A DNA stretch of 64,000 nucleotides from contig JANMNO010000005.1 of assembly GCA_031374115.1 (NCBI GenBank), positions 65,444 to 129,443 on the forward strand. The letters are read 5' to 3'. Made by a program: the position numbers and the translations under genes. This stretch comes from JAKFWF01 sp031374115. Lineage in GTDB: Bacteria; Pseudomonadota; Alphaproteobacteria; Rhizobiales; Hyphomicrobiaceae. Under the pieces are notes generated by a model. It saw nothing but the letters and a program-made list of their open reading frames with translations. It was not told the DNA's origin and did not search any database. Of this stretch, positions 53,292 through 62,019 are shown one piece after another (position 1 is the stretch's first letter; each line of letters opens with the position of its first letter).

Positions 53292-53328
53292 AACACCTGC
53301 GACGGCTCTGGCATCGCAGGTGTTTTAT
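53292..53328 (+). terminator. Intrinsic terminator of rpsD
   Basis: AACACCTGCGA (53292-53302) pairs perfectly with TCGCAGGTGTT (53314-53324) around an 11-base loop and runs into TTATT. Confidence 0.85.
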
Positions 53329-53334
53329 TGCGCG

Positions 53335-53430
53335 CTAGCCCAACAACCACGACAGAAACAACATCAGCGCAATGACGATAAATGCCGACCGGTGGATCAG
53401 GCACCAACGGCAATCTGCGCCTTTTTTCAT
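53335..53430 (-). CDS. Possible 31-residue single-helix membrane peptide
   Basis: The minus strand encodes MKKGADCRWCLIHRSAF followed by a hydrophobic helix (IVIALMLFLSWLLG) and stops at TAG. A CxxC motif sits before the helix, as in some small assembly or metal-binding membrane peptides. No clear ribosome site is seen, so it may be chance. Confidence 0.3.
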   Translation of the reverse strand: MKKGADCRWCLIHRSAFIVIALMLFLSWLLG

Positions 53431-53656
53431 GCGTGCACAGCGCCGCTGCGAGTCGTCCAGATTCGCGAGACAGACTGTTCACTTTCAAGATCAATAGCCC
53501 ATAAACTCGGCGTTGATCTCGCGTCTTTCACGATTGCGTGTCCATCTTACGCTTGGTGCAGATTGACTTGATCTGGCCGTGATGCGACCGTTTGCTCCGT
53601 TTATATCCTGCCAATTTTAAACCTCCCACCACAACCGTCATCAAGGAGACCTGTTA

Positions 53657-54097
53657 ATGATGCGCGTCCTCTCTGTTCTCGCCGCCATCGCGGTCGGTGC
53701 AACCGCCGTATATGCGCAAAGTGCGGCCATTGGCCAGCGCAAGGAGATCCTGAAGACCTTCGGCGGCGCCTTCAAAGAGCCCGGCCAGATGATGAAGGGC
53801 GAGGCGGCGTTCGACCTTGCAAAGGTTCAGGCGTCGCTGAAAACCATCGCTGATGGTGCACCGAAACTTCCGGCACTTTTCCCCGACGACAGCAAGACCG
53901 GCGGCGAGACGCAGGCTTTGCCAGTCATTTGGGAAAACAAGGCGGAGTTCACCGCCATTTACGCCAAGCTCGAAGCTGATGCGAAGGCAGCTGCCGTCGC
54001 CATCACGGACGAGGCGTCATTCAAGACCGAGTGGCCAAAGATTGGCGCCAATTGCGGCACCTGCCACAAGAAGTTCCGCCAGCCACCGAAGACCTAA
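53657..54097 (+). CDS. Cytochrome c' (class II c-type cytochrome)
   Basis: A 146-residue periplasmic protein: signal peptide 1-20 (AVYA then QS), a four-helix bundle starting QRKEILKTFGGAFKE and the heme site CGTCH at 133-137 near the C-terminus, the hallmark of cytochrome c'. These proteins bind NO or carry electrons. A cytochrome b561 gene follows by 14 bases, a known pairing. Confidence 0.92.
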   Translation: MMRVLSVLAAIAVGATAVYAQSAAIGQRKEILKTFGGAFKEPGQMMKGEAAFDLAKVQASLKTIADGAPKLPALFPDDSKTGGETQALPVIWENKAEFTAIYAKLEADAKAAAVAITDEASFKTEWPKIGANCGTCHKKFRQPPKT

Positions 54098-54111
54098 GCA
54101 TCAACCGCCGA

Positions 54112-54852
54112 ATGCCTGACTCTACGGCCGGAGCAATTGCAACTGCGACATCCAAAGTGCGCGCGTGGGATATTCCCACGCGCGTTTTTCATTGGTCGCT
54201 CGTGCTTCTCATCGTCAACTCCTGGGCTAGTTTTCAGTTTGCTGAGGCATTCGCCGACAACACCATGAAATGGCACCGCTATAACGGCTATGCCATCCTC
54301 GTGCTGCTGGTGTGGCGCGTGCTCTGGGGCTTCGTTGGCTCCTCCACGTCGCGATGGTCGGCATTTCTGCGCTGGCCCTGGATCGCTGCCCGATACGCCT
54401 TCGATACCTTGCGCGGACGTGAACGTCCCTTCCTCGGACATAACCCGCTTGGCTCCTACATGATCATGACGTTGCTCTGCGCCGTCGGCGTGCAGGCAGT
54501 CCTCGGCCTGATGACCGTCGAGCACAACGACGTGACCTGGGGGCCGCTCTACAAACTGGTCTCCGAAGCCAACCAGAAACGTGTTTCGTATTTCCACGTC
54601 CGACTACTGAACTATCTGATCTGGCCGTTAATCGTGACGCACATCACAGCGAACATAATCTATGCCGTTTGGAAAAAAGATCCGTTGATCCGTGCAATGG
54701 TAACCGGGGCCAAACCGGCTGGCGATTATGAGGATCAAGCCGAGGCAGTCATCATTAAGCGGCCCATATTGCGGGCGTTTCTGTGCCTGGGGCTCGCAGC
54801 CGTCATCGTCTTCGGGACGATCGCAGCACTAGGCGGAAAGATCCTTTACTAA
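54112..54852 (+). CDS. Cytochrome b561 family membrane protein
   Basis: A 246-residue membrane cytochrome b: WDIPTRVFHWSLVLLIVNSW (heme His), MKWHRYNGYAILVLLVWRVL, HNPLGSYMIMTLLCAVGVQA and HVRLLNYLIWPLIVTHITA, with the His residues that ligate two hemes. It probably passes quinol electrons to the cytochrome c' encoded upstream. ATG 54112 gives MPDSTAGAIAT. Confidence 0.9.
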   Translation: MPDSTAGAIATATSKVRAWDIPTRVFHWSLVLLIVNSWASFQFAEAFADNTMKWHRYNGYAILVLLVWRVLWGFVGSSTSRWSAFLRWPWIAARYAFDTLRGRERPFLGHNPLGSYMIMTLLCAVGVQAVLGLMTVEHNDVTWGPLYKLVSEANQKRVSYFHVRLLNYLIWPLIVTHITANIIYAVWKKDPLIRAMVTGAKPAGDYEDQAEAVIIKRPILRAFLCLGLAAVIVFGTIAALGGKILY

Positions 54853-55646
54853 ACCGCCCCACGGTTTGGCCGGGTACGGCGCGCACGCCAACCGTTCAAT
54901 ACAAGCAAGCACGCACTGAAACTCAGTCCGACCGCCGAGGCGAGGATGTAGGTTTTCACCAGGCCGAGTTGCACGACGAAGGTCGAGACGACCCAAAAGA
55001 ACGCAACAAATCCGATCAACGACAACATGACACCGCGCAGCATCGCTGTGGCAGCATCCCACCCCCAGCGCTCGTGCGTGAAGGTGACGACGACCGTCAG
55101 GATCACGGGATAGCTCGAGGCAATTCCCGATCGGGTCGGGCCAAGATAATCAGCCGAGATCGTGATGAACCCGACCAGAACCGCGGTCGCCAGCATGCGG
55201 GCTGGAATGTCCCACCACGGCATGGAAAATGAACCCCTCAATGGCGGTGGTTTCGCGATCGACAGGTAGGCCGCAAATAGGGAGCAAATGGCGAGCAATG
55301 CAACGTCGCGTGCCGCACCAGGCACGCTGCTCATCAACCAACCGGATCCGGCAAATGTCAGTGCCGCTAGCACCAAGCTCATGGCCCAACCGCGCCAACG
55401 CGAGATTGCTGCGTACATGACCGAGTAGGCGGCGATCGACGGTATCGCGAGCAAAGCCCCGCGGGCGGTCTCGGCGAGATATGCATCACCTCGTTCAAGA
55501 GCTAGAAAGAACAACACCGGGCCCGTCATCCATGGCAGTCCCATAATCAGTCCGCCGAACGTCGGCCCGAAGCGGCGCGCAGCAAGGCTCATGCCCGCGA
55601 CCAGCAGCGGCGTGACGGTCAGCTTGATGAGGAGAAAATTGCCCAA
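54849..55646 (-). CDS. Polytopic membrane protein, unknown function
   Basis: A 265-residue protein with about eight membrane segments (for example LLVAGMSLAARRFG, FGGLIMGLPWMTGPVLFFLA, WGWAMSLVLAALTFAGSGWL-like and SLIGFVAFFWVVSTFVVQLG). I recognise no transport or enzyme motif; GGLIMGLPWMTGP resembles GlpM-like segments. The frame starts at TTG 55646; no ATG gives the full first helix. It converges on the cytochrome b561 gene, overlapping by 4 bases. Confidence 0.75.
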   Translation of the reverse strand: MGNFLLIKLTVTPLLVAGMSLAARRFGPTFGGLIMGLPWMTGPVLFFLALERGDAYLAETARGALLAIPSIAAYSVMYAAISRWRGWAMSLVLAALTFAGSGWLMSSVPGAARDVALLAICSLFAAYLSIAKPPPLRGSFSMPWWDIPARMLATAVLVGFITISADYLGPTRSGIASSYPVILTVVVTFTHERWGWDAATAMLRGVMLSLIGFVAFFWVVSTFVVQLGLVKTYILASAVGLSFSACLLVLNGWRARRTRPNRGAV

Positions 55647-55761
55647 ACGACCGATATGCCCGAGACCGATTTGTCAGCCTCAAGCTAAACGCATCAAGAA
55701 CCTTCAACCAGAGGCGGGATCGACGATCCGTTATGCGTGCGAGGGGCGAAGACCGGACGCG

Positions 55762-55797
55762 AAAAAAGGCGCGCTCGGGATTGATCCAAGCGCGCCT
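55762..55797 (-). terminator. Intrinsic terminator of the CsbD-like gene
   Basis: On the minus strand, AGGCGCGCT and AGCGCGCCT pair in a 9-bp stem followed by a run of T (AAAAAA on plus at 55762-55767). It lies 17 bases past the CsbD-like gene. Confidence 0.85.
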
Positions 55798-55813
55798 GAC
55801 TTGCTAGCAGATA

Positions 55814-56182
55814 TTAGCGGCCTAACGCCTTCTTTACGTCGCCCACCGCCTTTTGCGCATCACCCTTGGCTTCCTGCGCATGCCCGTCGGCTTCCATCTC
55901 GCGGTCGCCGAACACTTTACCAACGCCTTGCTTTATCTTCCCCGCCGCTTCGTTTCCGTAGCCTTTTACTTTGTCGGCGGTGCTCGAACTGGTCACGCTA
56001 TCGCGCGCGTCGCTTGCCTTATCCTTCACCTCGCCGACGACTTTCTGCGCATCGCCCTTGACCTCCTGAGCCACGCCTTCGCCTTGCAATTTCTCAGAAC
56101 CCACAACTTTGCCGACGCCCTGCTTGATATTGCCAATGGCCTCGTTTGCATAACCTTTGATCTTGTCGCCAGTCCCTGACAT
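55814..56182 (-). CDS. CsbD-family protein, tandem duplication
   Basis: A 122-residue hydrophilic protein with two copies of the CsbD unit: DKIKGYANEAIGNIKQGVGK at 6-25 and DKVKGYGNEAAGKIKQGVGK at about 70-89, each followed by a Glu/Gln-rich AQE.KGDAQK.VGD.K part. CsbD proteins are small, stress-induced and of unknown mechanism. Single-domain forms are usual; here the domain is doubled and joined by DARDSVTSSST. Confidence 0.88.
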   Translation of the reverse strand: MSGTGDKIKGYANEAIGNIKQGVGKVVGSEKLQGEGVAQEVKGDAQKVVGEVKDKASDARDSVTSSSTADKVKGYGNEAAGKIKQGVGKVFGDREMEADGHAQEAKGDAQKAVGDVKKALGR

Positions 56183-56266
56183 TTGACAACTCCGTTTTGC
56201 TGCCGCTCACACCTGTGCGAGACGGTCTACGGGATTTGAACGCTGAAGGTGATCGATCGTTCCATT

Positions 56267-56337
56267 AGCCCGCGTTTTTGGGCCGACTGCCGAGGCCGCA
56301 TGAGCCCGCGTTTTGGGTCGACTGCCGAGGCCGCATG
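56267..56337. repeat. Tandem 36/35-bp direct repeat
   Basis: AGCCCGCGTTTTTGGG to CGAGGCCGCATG (56267-56302) is repeated at once with one deletion and one C-to-T change (56303-56337). It lies between the CsbD-like and aatA genes. Confidence 0.75.
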
Positions 56338-56382
56338 CTAGACTTTTCGTTGCCTCGTCAGCGCAGGATTACGGCTCCCGGC

Positions 56383-57585
56383 TCATCGCAAATTGCCGCA
56401 AAACCTCTGGATACGCTTGCAGGCTTCTTCGAGCACGTCAGTGGCGACCGCGTATGAGATGCGGAACGCCGGGCTTTGTGCGAACGCCGCACCGTGCACG
56501 GCCGCAACGCCTTCTTCATCGAGTAGCGCGGTAACGAAATCCTCGTCGTTCTTGATCAGCACTCCCTTGGCACTCGTCTTGCCGATGCAGCCGGCGGCCG
56601 ACGGATAGACATAAAAGGCACCCTCTGGCTTCGGGCACTTTAACCCCTTCGCCTGATTGAGCATCGAGACCACCAGATCGCGGCGCTCAACGAAAACCTT
56701 GTTGTTACGGGGGATGAAATCCTGCGGGCCGTTCAACGCTTCGACCGCCGCCCACTGTGTGATCGACGATGGGTTGGAAGTCGACTGACCCTGCAGTTTG
56801 CACATCGCCTTGATGAGTGGTTCAGGTCCCGCTGCGTAGCCCAACCGCCAGCCGGTCATGCAATAGGCTTTCGACAGTCCATTCATCGTCAGTGTGCGGT
56901 CATAGAGCTTGGGCTCGACCTGGGCTGGCGTATAGAATTTGTGACCATCGTACAGCAGGTGCTCGTACATATCGTCGGTCAAAATCCAGACGTGCGGGTT
57001 CGCCGCCAGGACGTCTGTCAGCGCTTTCAGCTCGGCCTTGGAGTAGGCAGCCCCGGTCGGATTCGACGGCGCATTGAACAGGAACCACTTGGTCTTGGGC
57101 GTAATGGCTTTGGCCAGAACGTCAGGCTGAAGCTTGTAGCCATCCTCGAGCCGCGTCTCGGCGAATACAGGCTTGCCGCCCCCGTACTGCACGATCTCGG
57201 CGTAGGATACCCAGCACGGCGCCGGGATCACAACCTCGTCGCCGGGGTTGATCGTGCACATCAACGCATTGAACAACACCTGCTTGCCGCCGGTCCCGAC
57301 GGTTACCTGAGAGGGGCGATATTCCAGACCGTTCTCGCGTGCGAACTTCTTGACGATTGCAGCCTTGAGCTCGGGGATGCCATCGACGTCGGTGTAGCGT
57401 GTCTTGCCCTCGCGCATGGCCCTGATGGCCGCTTCCACGATATTCGGCGGCGTATCGAAATCCGGCTCGCCCTGGCTCAAGGTGATGACGTCGCGGCCGG
57501 TCGCTTTCAGCTCACGCGCTTTCGTCGACACGGCAATGGTCGCGGACGGTTGGATGCGGCTGAGACTGTCGGCAAGAAAGCCCAT
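56383..57585 (-). CDS. aatA: Aspartate aminotransferase
   Basis: A 400-residue class I aminotransferase: SRIQPSATIAVSTKARELKA, LSQGEPDFDTPPNI, GGKQVLFNAL, NAPSNPTGAAYS and the pyridoxal phosphate Lys in NGLSKAYCMTGWRLGYAAGP. It interconverts aspartate and oxaloacetate with glutamate/2-oxoglutarate. ATG 57585 (MGFLADSLSRI) is the family start; the longer frame adds 19 unrelated residues. Confidence 0.94.
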   Translation of the reverse strand: MGFLADSLSRIQPSATIAVSTKARELKATGRDVITLSQGEPDFDTPPNIVEAAIRAMREGKTRYTDVDGIPELKAAIVKKFARENGLEYRPSQVTVGTGGKQVLFNALMCTINPGDEVVIPAPCWVSYAEIVQYGGGKPVFAETRLEDGYKLQPDVLAKAITPKTKWFLFNAPSNPTGAAYSKAELKALTDVLAANPHVWILTDDMYEHLLYDGHKFYTPAQVEPKLYDRTLTMNGLSKAYCMTGWRLGYAAGPEPLIKAMCKLQGQSTSNPSSITQWAAVEALNGPQDFIPRNNKVFVERRDLVVSMLNQAKGLKCPKPEGAFYVYPSAAGCIGKTSAKGVLIKNDEDFVTALLDEEGVAAVHGAAFAQSPAFRISYAVATDVLEEACKRIQRFCGNLR

Positions 57586-57932
57586 GGCGGCTAAACCTTT
57601 CGTGTGGTCGAGTTGAACGAGGTGTGGCGGTTGTGCGCTCAATCGCGGCGGACCCTACGCCTCGACGCCGCGACTTTCAAGCAAACGCGCTGATTGAGGG
57701 CATCTCTTGCCGGCAGCATCGGCGGCAGTACTCGACATGAACTGCCGATGAACAATCGCCCTCACGGTACCGTGAGGGCACAGCTAGCGCGCCTCTTTGT
57801 TTCGTCACAAGAATCTACAAACGACGCCACATTCCTGGCTCAAACTAAACACGTTGTAAGTTGAGCTTTGGCATCAACGAAATGAAACCGAGGACGCATT
57901 GGCGCGTATCTGAGACAGACGGGGATGTTACC
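57586..57932. other. Intergenic region between aatA and a membrane protein gene
   Basis: These 347 bases hold an imperfect hairpin (57717-57750) and a 22-bp perfect palindrome (57758-57779). No convincing gene is seen. The region should contain the divergent promoters. Confidence 0.6.
57758..57779. promoter_or_regulatory. 22-bp perfect palindrome, possible operator
   Basis: GCCCTCACGGT is followed directly by its reverse complement ACCGTGAGGGC. It has no loop, which suits a dimeric repressor or an RNA hairpin. It lies about 173 bases upstream of aatA and 154 before the plus-strand membrane protein gene. Confidence 0.45.
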
Positions 57933-58292
57933 ATGACAAAAAAAGCGAACGCCTTCCGGCAAAGCCGAACGATACGCAGCGTACGCGATTTTTTGACCGG
58001 CCTTGGGCTTTTTGCACTGATACTAACGGGCAGTTCGTACTTGCCGCACCGCGCGACGACTGAACCGGTCCCGATTTTCACAGCGCGTGCCCATGCTTCG
58101 TCGCCGCACGAAAACAGGCAAACGAACGCAGTGCTCGCTGGCAGATCCGAGGCCTATCCGCCTACCGTTGCTGCTCGCGCAAAGGACGAGCTCGGCGCGA
58201 AGATCATGCTCGCACTCGTTTTCGCCTCGCTTGTCGCCTTCAATCTAGCCTTCCTCAGACACCTGCGCCGCGTGTACGCCTCCCCGCGGTAA
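57933..58292 (+). CDS. Small two-helix membrane protein, unknown function
   Basis: A 119-residue protein with a basic start, one membrane segment (FLTGLGLFALILTGSSYLP), a periplasmic loop of about 60 residues rich in Ala, Arg and His, and a second segment (IMLALVFASLVAFNLAFLRH). No family recognised. ATG 57933 follows GGGGATG; TTG 57861 would lengthen it. Confidence 0.55.
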   Translation: MTKKANAFRQSRTIRSVRDFLTGLGLFALILTGSSYLPHRATTEPVPIFTARAHASSPHENRQTNAVLAGRSEAYPPTVAARAKDELGAKIMLALVFASLVAFNLAFLRHLRRVYASPR

Positions 58293-58298
58293 TGGTGA

Positions 58299-58369
58299 GT
58301 GGGGGAGCGGTCTTGACGAAAAATTGTCTGGAGCAATCCAGATTGACTATCGCAAGGCTTCTCCCCCAC
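58299..58369. repeat. Nested inverted repeat, possible structured RNA
   Basis: GTGGGGGAG-like outer arm (about 58299-58307) pairs with CTCCCCCAC (58361-58369), CTTG with CAAG inside it, and TCTGGA with TCCAGA at the tip (58327-58342). Nothing codes here. Confidence 0.4.
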
Positions 58370-58444
58370 ACCTATGTTAACTCGGACTAATGTAATTTTT
58401 CTTCGCTGGAACCGCCCGGCATACCATTCAGGAGCTAAAGCGCC

Positions 58445-58936
58445 ATGAAAAGCATCCGAATCGCGTGTGCAGCGATTGCGCTTACGGGTGTCGCGCTCGG
58501 CGCAGTTGCAGCAGCACTTTCCTCTCCCGATCGATTGCTGGGCCAGTCGTACGATCGTGCGTTGGCATCTGCGCCTGGTGCAAATCCAGGTCCTTTGGTT
58601 CGTGCCGCCAATGCGCCCGGCAGCGAGCATTTTTGGCTGACGAACCATGCGCGAGAAACCGCTCATGCCATCACTCCCGCTGCAAGCCTCAACGATAGCG
58701 CCGCTCTCGCCGATATCAAGAAAGCGATCGCAACGACGGGATCGTTCGACGCTGGCCGTATCGACGTGATCGACGTGCAGGAGGTGCCGCGCGCCACGTT
58801 GAACGGACAAGCGCCAGCCAGCCGTGTGCTGCTTGTGACAGTCAATGTCGCGTCGCACAACGGGGCCGAGCAGGGGTTACGGTTCGTGCTCGATGTCGGA
58901 ATCGTGCCAGCTGCGAAAGCTGCCAACGCGTTGTGA
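58445..58936 (+). CDS. Exported protein of unknown function
   Basis: A 163-residue protein with a signal peptide (about 1-24, ending VAAALS) and a mostly polar mature part: EHFWLTNHARETAHAITPAA, IKKAIATTGSFDAGRIDVI and a strand-rich end (RVLLVTVNVASHN, GLRFVLDVGIVPAAK). Family unknown. AGGAGCTAAAGCGCC precedes the ATG. Confidence 0.7.
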   Translation: MKSIRIACAAIALTGVALGAVAAALSSPDRLLGQSYDRALASAPGANPGPLVRAANAPGSEHFWLTNHARETAHAITPAASLNDSAALADIKKAIATTGSFDAGRIDVIDVQEVPRATLNGQAPASRVLLVTVNVASHNGAEQGLRFVLDVGIVPAAKAANAL

Positions 58937-58957
58937 GTCGTCCCTGCCAAGGCGCGA

Positions 58958-60139
58958 TCAATCCTGCTCTTCGACGACCTTTCGAAAAGGTCCGTACTCG
59001 GCAAGCATTTCACGGTGTTCGGCAACGGCAGTGCGCTCTTCGTCGAGATAGCGTGAGACAGCACGTCTGAGGCCTGGGTCAGCAATCCAGTGTGCGCTGT
59101 AGGTGGCCGACGGCATATAACCGCGCGCAAGCTTGTGTTCGCCCTGCGCACCGGCCTCGACCCGCTTCAAGCCGTGCACAATGGCGTAGTCGATCGCCTG
59201 ATAGTAACACACCTCGAAATGCAGGCATGGGTGGTGCTCGGTCATTCCCCAATAGCGGCCGTACAAGCAATCGCCGCCGATCATGTTGAGCGCTCCGGCA
59301 ATCGGACGTCCGCTGCGCATTGCAAATACGAGCAGGCAGCGATCGGCCATCGATTGCCCGAGCAGGGAAAAGAACTTGCGGTTGAGATACGGCCGGCCCC
59401 ATTTTCGAGCGCCGGTATCCATGTAGAACTCGAAGAACGCATCCCAGTGCGCTTCCGTGATGGCCGCCCCTTGTACACGCTCGATCGTTATGCCCGCGCT
59501 CAACGCCTGGGTACGTTCCTTGCGGACGGTCTTGCGCTTTCGCGAAGACAGCTTGCCTAGGAAGTCATCGAAGTTCGCGTAGCCGTCATTAAGCCAATGG
59601 AACTGCTGGTCCGTGCGCAGCAGGTATCCGAGCCCGGTGACGCGGTTCCACTCGTCCTGCTGCATGAAAGTCATGTGCACGGACGACAGGTCCAGCCGAC
59701 GCGCGAGTTCGATCGCGCCGGCAGCCAGGAGACTAACATTGTGGCCGGCCTGAGAACCGGGTCGCGCAAGAAGCCGGGGGCCGGGCACCGGTGAGAACGG
59801 CACGGCGACTTGCAGTTTCGGGTAATATTGCCCGCCGGCTCTCGTGTAGGCCTCCGCCCAGCCGTGATCGAAGACGTATTCGCCTTGGCTGTGGGTCTTG
59901 ACATAAGCCGGCGTGCAGGCAGCGATACCACCATCTCGATCTTCGACGGCGAGATGTTGCGGTACCCATCCCGAACGTCCACCGACACATTTGGCGTCTT
60001 CGAGCGCCTTCAAGAAAGCGTGCGCCACGAACGGATTGTAGTGCGCGGGATCAGGATTGGCGCATGCGTCCCAATCGAGTGCCGCGATCTTGGCGATGGC
60101 TGGTTCGACCCTGACGACACCGGCAGTCTTGGCACTCAT
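58958..60139 (-). CDS. GNAT/FemAB-like acyltransferase (DUF482 type)
   Basis: A 393-residue protein: NPFVAHAFLKALEDAKCVGG, FDHGWAEAYTRAGGQYYPKL, RKRKTVRKERTQA, GGDCLYGRYWGMTEHHPCLH and FEVCYYQAIDYAIVHGLKRV, the pattern of the DUF482 GNAT-fold family in proteobacteria. It probably transfers an acyl or amino group, but the substrate is unknown. ATG 60139 follows GAGGATATCG. Confidence 0.85.
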   Translation of the reverse strand: MSAKTAGVVRVEPAIAKIAALDWDACANPDPAHYNPFVAHAFLKALEDAKCVGGRSGWVPQHLAVEDRDGGIAACTPAYVKTHSQGEYVFDHGWAEAYTRAGGQYYPKLQVAVPFSPVPGPRLLARPGSQAGHNVSLLAAGAIELARRLDLSSVHMTFMQQDEWNRVTGLGYLLRTDQQFHWLNDGYANFDDFLGKLSSRKRKTVRKERTQALSAGITIERVQGAAITEAHWDAFFEFYMDTGARKWGRPYLNRKFFSLLGQSMADRCLLVFAMRSGRPIAGALNMIGGDCLYGRYWGMTEHHPCLHFEVCYYQAIDYAIVHGLKRVEAGAQGEHKLARGYMPSATYSAHWIADPGLRRAVSRYLDEERTAVAEHREMLAEYGPFRKVVEEQD

Positions 60140-60255
60140 CGATATCCTCACATAAACCAGCCCGGCGTCAGCTTATCAGGTCTTCGCGCCCTTCACGCGA
60201 CGCATCGCACTCGCTATATGTGCGACACTGTGTCGAGATGTTAGGAGACGATCCG

Positions 60256-61089
60256 ATGCGATTGCGCAATCTGGCTTCGATGACGTGCGTTGCGGTCGCG
60301 CTTTTGCTGGGAGCACCGGCGGCATCGCGCGAGCCGGAGGAGGGCGTCAAGCTCAAGAATCCGGGCATCGTCGGTCGCACGATCCGCTTGCTCGCGTCGC
60401 CTGAGACGTTGGAGCGCGCCGGCGAACAACAATACACGCAGCTGACGCGCCAAGCCTTCCAGAAGCGCGCACTGCTTCCCAACGAGCACCCTCAGGTCGT
60501 CCGTTTGCGCAAGATATTCCAGGATCTGCTGCCGCACTCGTACAAGTTCAACGAGCGCGCGAAAGATTGGAAATGGGAGGTGAACGTCGTCAATTCGCCG
60601 CAGGTGAACGCCTTCTGCATGCCAGGCGGCAAGATCGCCTTCTTCACCGGCATTCTCGACAAAATGAAACTTACCGACGATGAGACCGCGATGGTGATGG
60701 GCCACGAAATCGCGCACGCCCTGCGCGAGCATTCCCGCGCCCGAGCGGCCAAATCGAAACTGACGAGCTTTACCACGATAGCTGTCGCCGTACTGGTCGG
60801 TGGCAACGCCGGCGAACTCGCGCGCGTAGGCGGCGGTTTGCTGGGCCTGCGTTTTTCTCGTTCGGATGAAACCGAAGCCGATCTCGTCGGCATGGAGCTC
60901 GCAGCGCGCGCCGGCTACAATCCCGAATCTGGCGTCGCACTTTGGGAAAAGATGAGCGCTGCCAACCAGGGCGCACCGATGGAATTCATGTCGACCCACC
61001 CCTCCGGCACCACGCGCATCTCGACCATCAAGGCCAACCTGAAGGACGTCATGCCGCTCTACGAACGTGCCAAGGCCAAGCGGCTCTAA
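60256..61089 (+). CDS. M48 family metalloprotease, exported
   Basis: A 277-residue zinc peptidase with a signal peptide (CVAVALLLGAPAAS) and active site HEIAH (150-154), followed by the third ligand region RSDETEADLVGMELAARAG. MPGGKIAFFTGIL and MSTHPSGTTRISTI are also typical of M48B/LoiP-type envelope proteases. It may act in periplasmic quality control. AGGAG precedes ATG 60256. Confidence 0.92.
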   Translation: MRLRNLASMTCVAVALLLGAPAASREPEEGVKLKNPGIVGRTIRLLASPETLERAGEQQYTQLTRQAFQKRALLPNEHPQVVRLRKIFQDLLPHSYKFNERAKDWKWEVNVVNSPQVNAFCMPGGKIAFFTGILDKMKLTDDETAMVMGHEIAHALREHSRARAAKSKLTSFTTIAVAVLVGGNAGELARVGGGLLGLRFSRSDETEADLVGMELAARAGYNPESGVALWEKMSAANQGAPMEFMSTHPSGTTRISTIKANLKDVMPLYERAKAKRL

Positions 61090-61107
61090 AGCGGCCGCAA
61101 ACTGCCC

Positions 61108-61863
61108 TTAGGGCAAATATCCCTCGAACGTCGGCGCATCGGCCCAATCGGCAGCGATCTTGCGTTCGGCGGCGCTGCGCACGGTCCAGCAGAACAGCGG
61201 CATCTGCAGACCCTCGCGCAGGAAGCGCGTGACGGGGGTCGGCAGCGCCTTGATGTGGTAGCTGACGAAGCTCGGCTGCACCGGACCATTTTCCAGTAAG
61301 TGCGTTAGCCGATACGCGCGCTCGGCGCTCAGCCGGTCGAGCCACCAGCCCTCGCCCTTGTAGATGCCCGACACGATGCCTCGGGGAATTCTGGGGCACA
61401 GCTCCCGCATGCGCGCCATGACCACTGGGTCGAACGACATCAGAGCCAGCGGCCCGTTGTAATTCCGGCTCAGCGCTGCAATGGCTTTCAAAAACCGCAT
61501 GTTTGGTGGCGCCCACTCGCTCTTGATCTCGACCAGCAACGGCACGCGACCGCCAACGAGATCCAAGAAATCCGCGAACGAGATCATGCGCGTTTCGCTG
61601 TCCCGGTAACGCAACTTTTTGATTTCCGGTCGTGAACGCGCATCGATCCGGCCGGTGGCATCGATCAGCCGATCCAGCGTCTCGTCGTGGAAAACCATTG
61701 GCGTGCCGTCGGCCAGCGGCTGCAAATCGCATTCGATGCCGTATCCGGCAGCAATGGCCGCTTCGAATGCGGCAGCAGTGTTTTCGATCCGTGAGTGCGC
61801 TATGGAATGTAAGCCGCGATGGGCCATCGGCCTAACGAACGTCTCGATATCGAACGAACTCAT
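61108..61863 (-). CDS. ugpQ: Glycerophosphodiester phosphodiesterase
   Basis: A 251-residue GDPD TIM barrel: AHRGLHSIAHSRIENTAAAF, GIECDLQPLADGTPMVFHDE and VEIKSEW carry the catalytic His pair and the metal-binding Glu and Asp. It releases glycerol 3-phosphate from phospholipid headgroup diesters. No signal peptide, so it is cytoplasmic. Confidence 0.92.
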   Translation of the reverse strand: MSSFDIETFVRPMAHRGLHSIAHSRIENTAAAFEAAIAAGYGIECDLQPLADGTPMVFHDETLDRLIDATGRIDARSRPEIKKLRYRDSETRMISFADFLDLVGGRVPLLVEIKSEWAPPNMRFLKAIAALSRNYNGPLALMSFDPVVMARMRELCPRIPRGIVSGIYKGEGWWLDRLSAERAYRLTHLLENGPVQPSFVSYHIKALPTPVTRFLREGLQMPLFCWTVRSAAERKIAADWADAPTFEGYLP

Positions 61864-62019
61864 GCCTTCTTCCCCCGCCAGAATCGCGAATTCGCATCAC
61901 ATTCCCTCTTTTGCGCCTTTGTGTCGCGCCCGTGGTCGTGCTTTCTTTGCAAGAAGTCGCTTGGGCAATAAGCTGCAGCTAGCCAGTTAGACGGCTGAAC
62001 GATTGAAGGACCAGAACGC

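Larger units (their letters stand above)
53274..53656. other. Intergenic region after rpsD
   Basis: These 383 bases hold the rpsD terminator (53292-53328), a possible 31-residue membrane peptide gene on the minus strand (53335-53430), and, at 53641-53656, CATCAAGGAGACCTGTTA, a strong ribosome site for the cytochrome c' gene. Nothing else was recognised. Confidence 0.6.
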
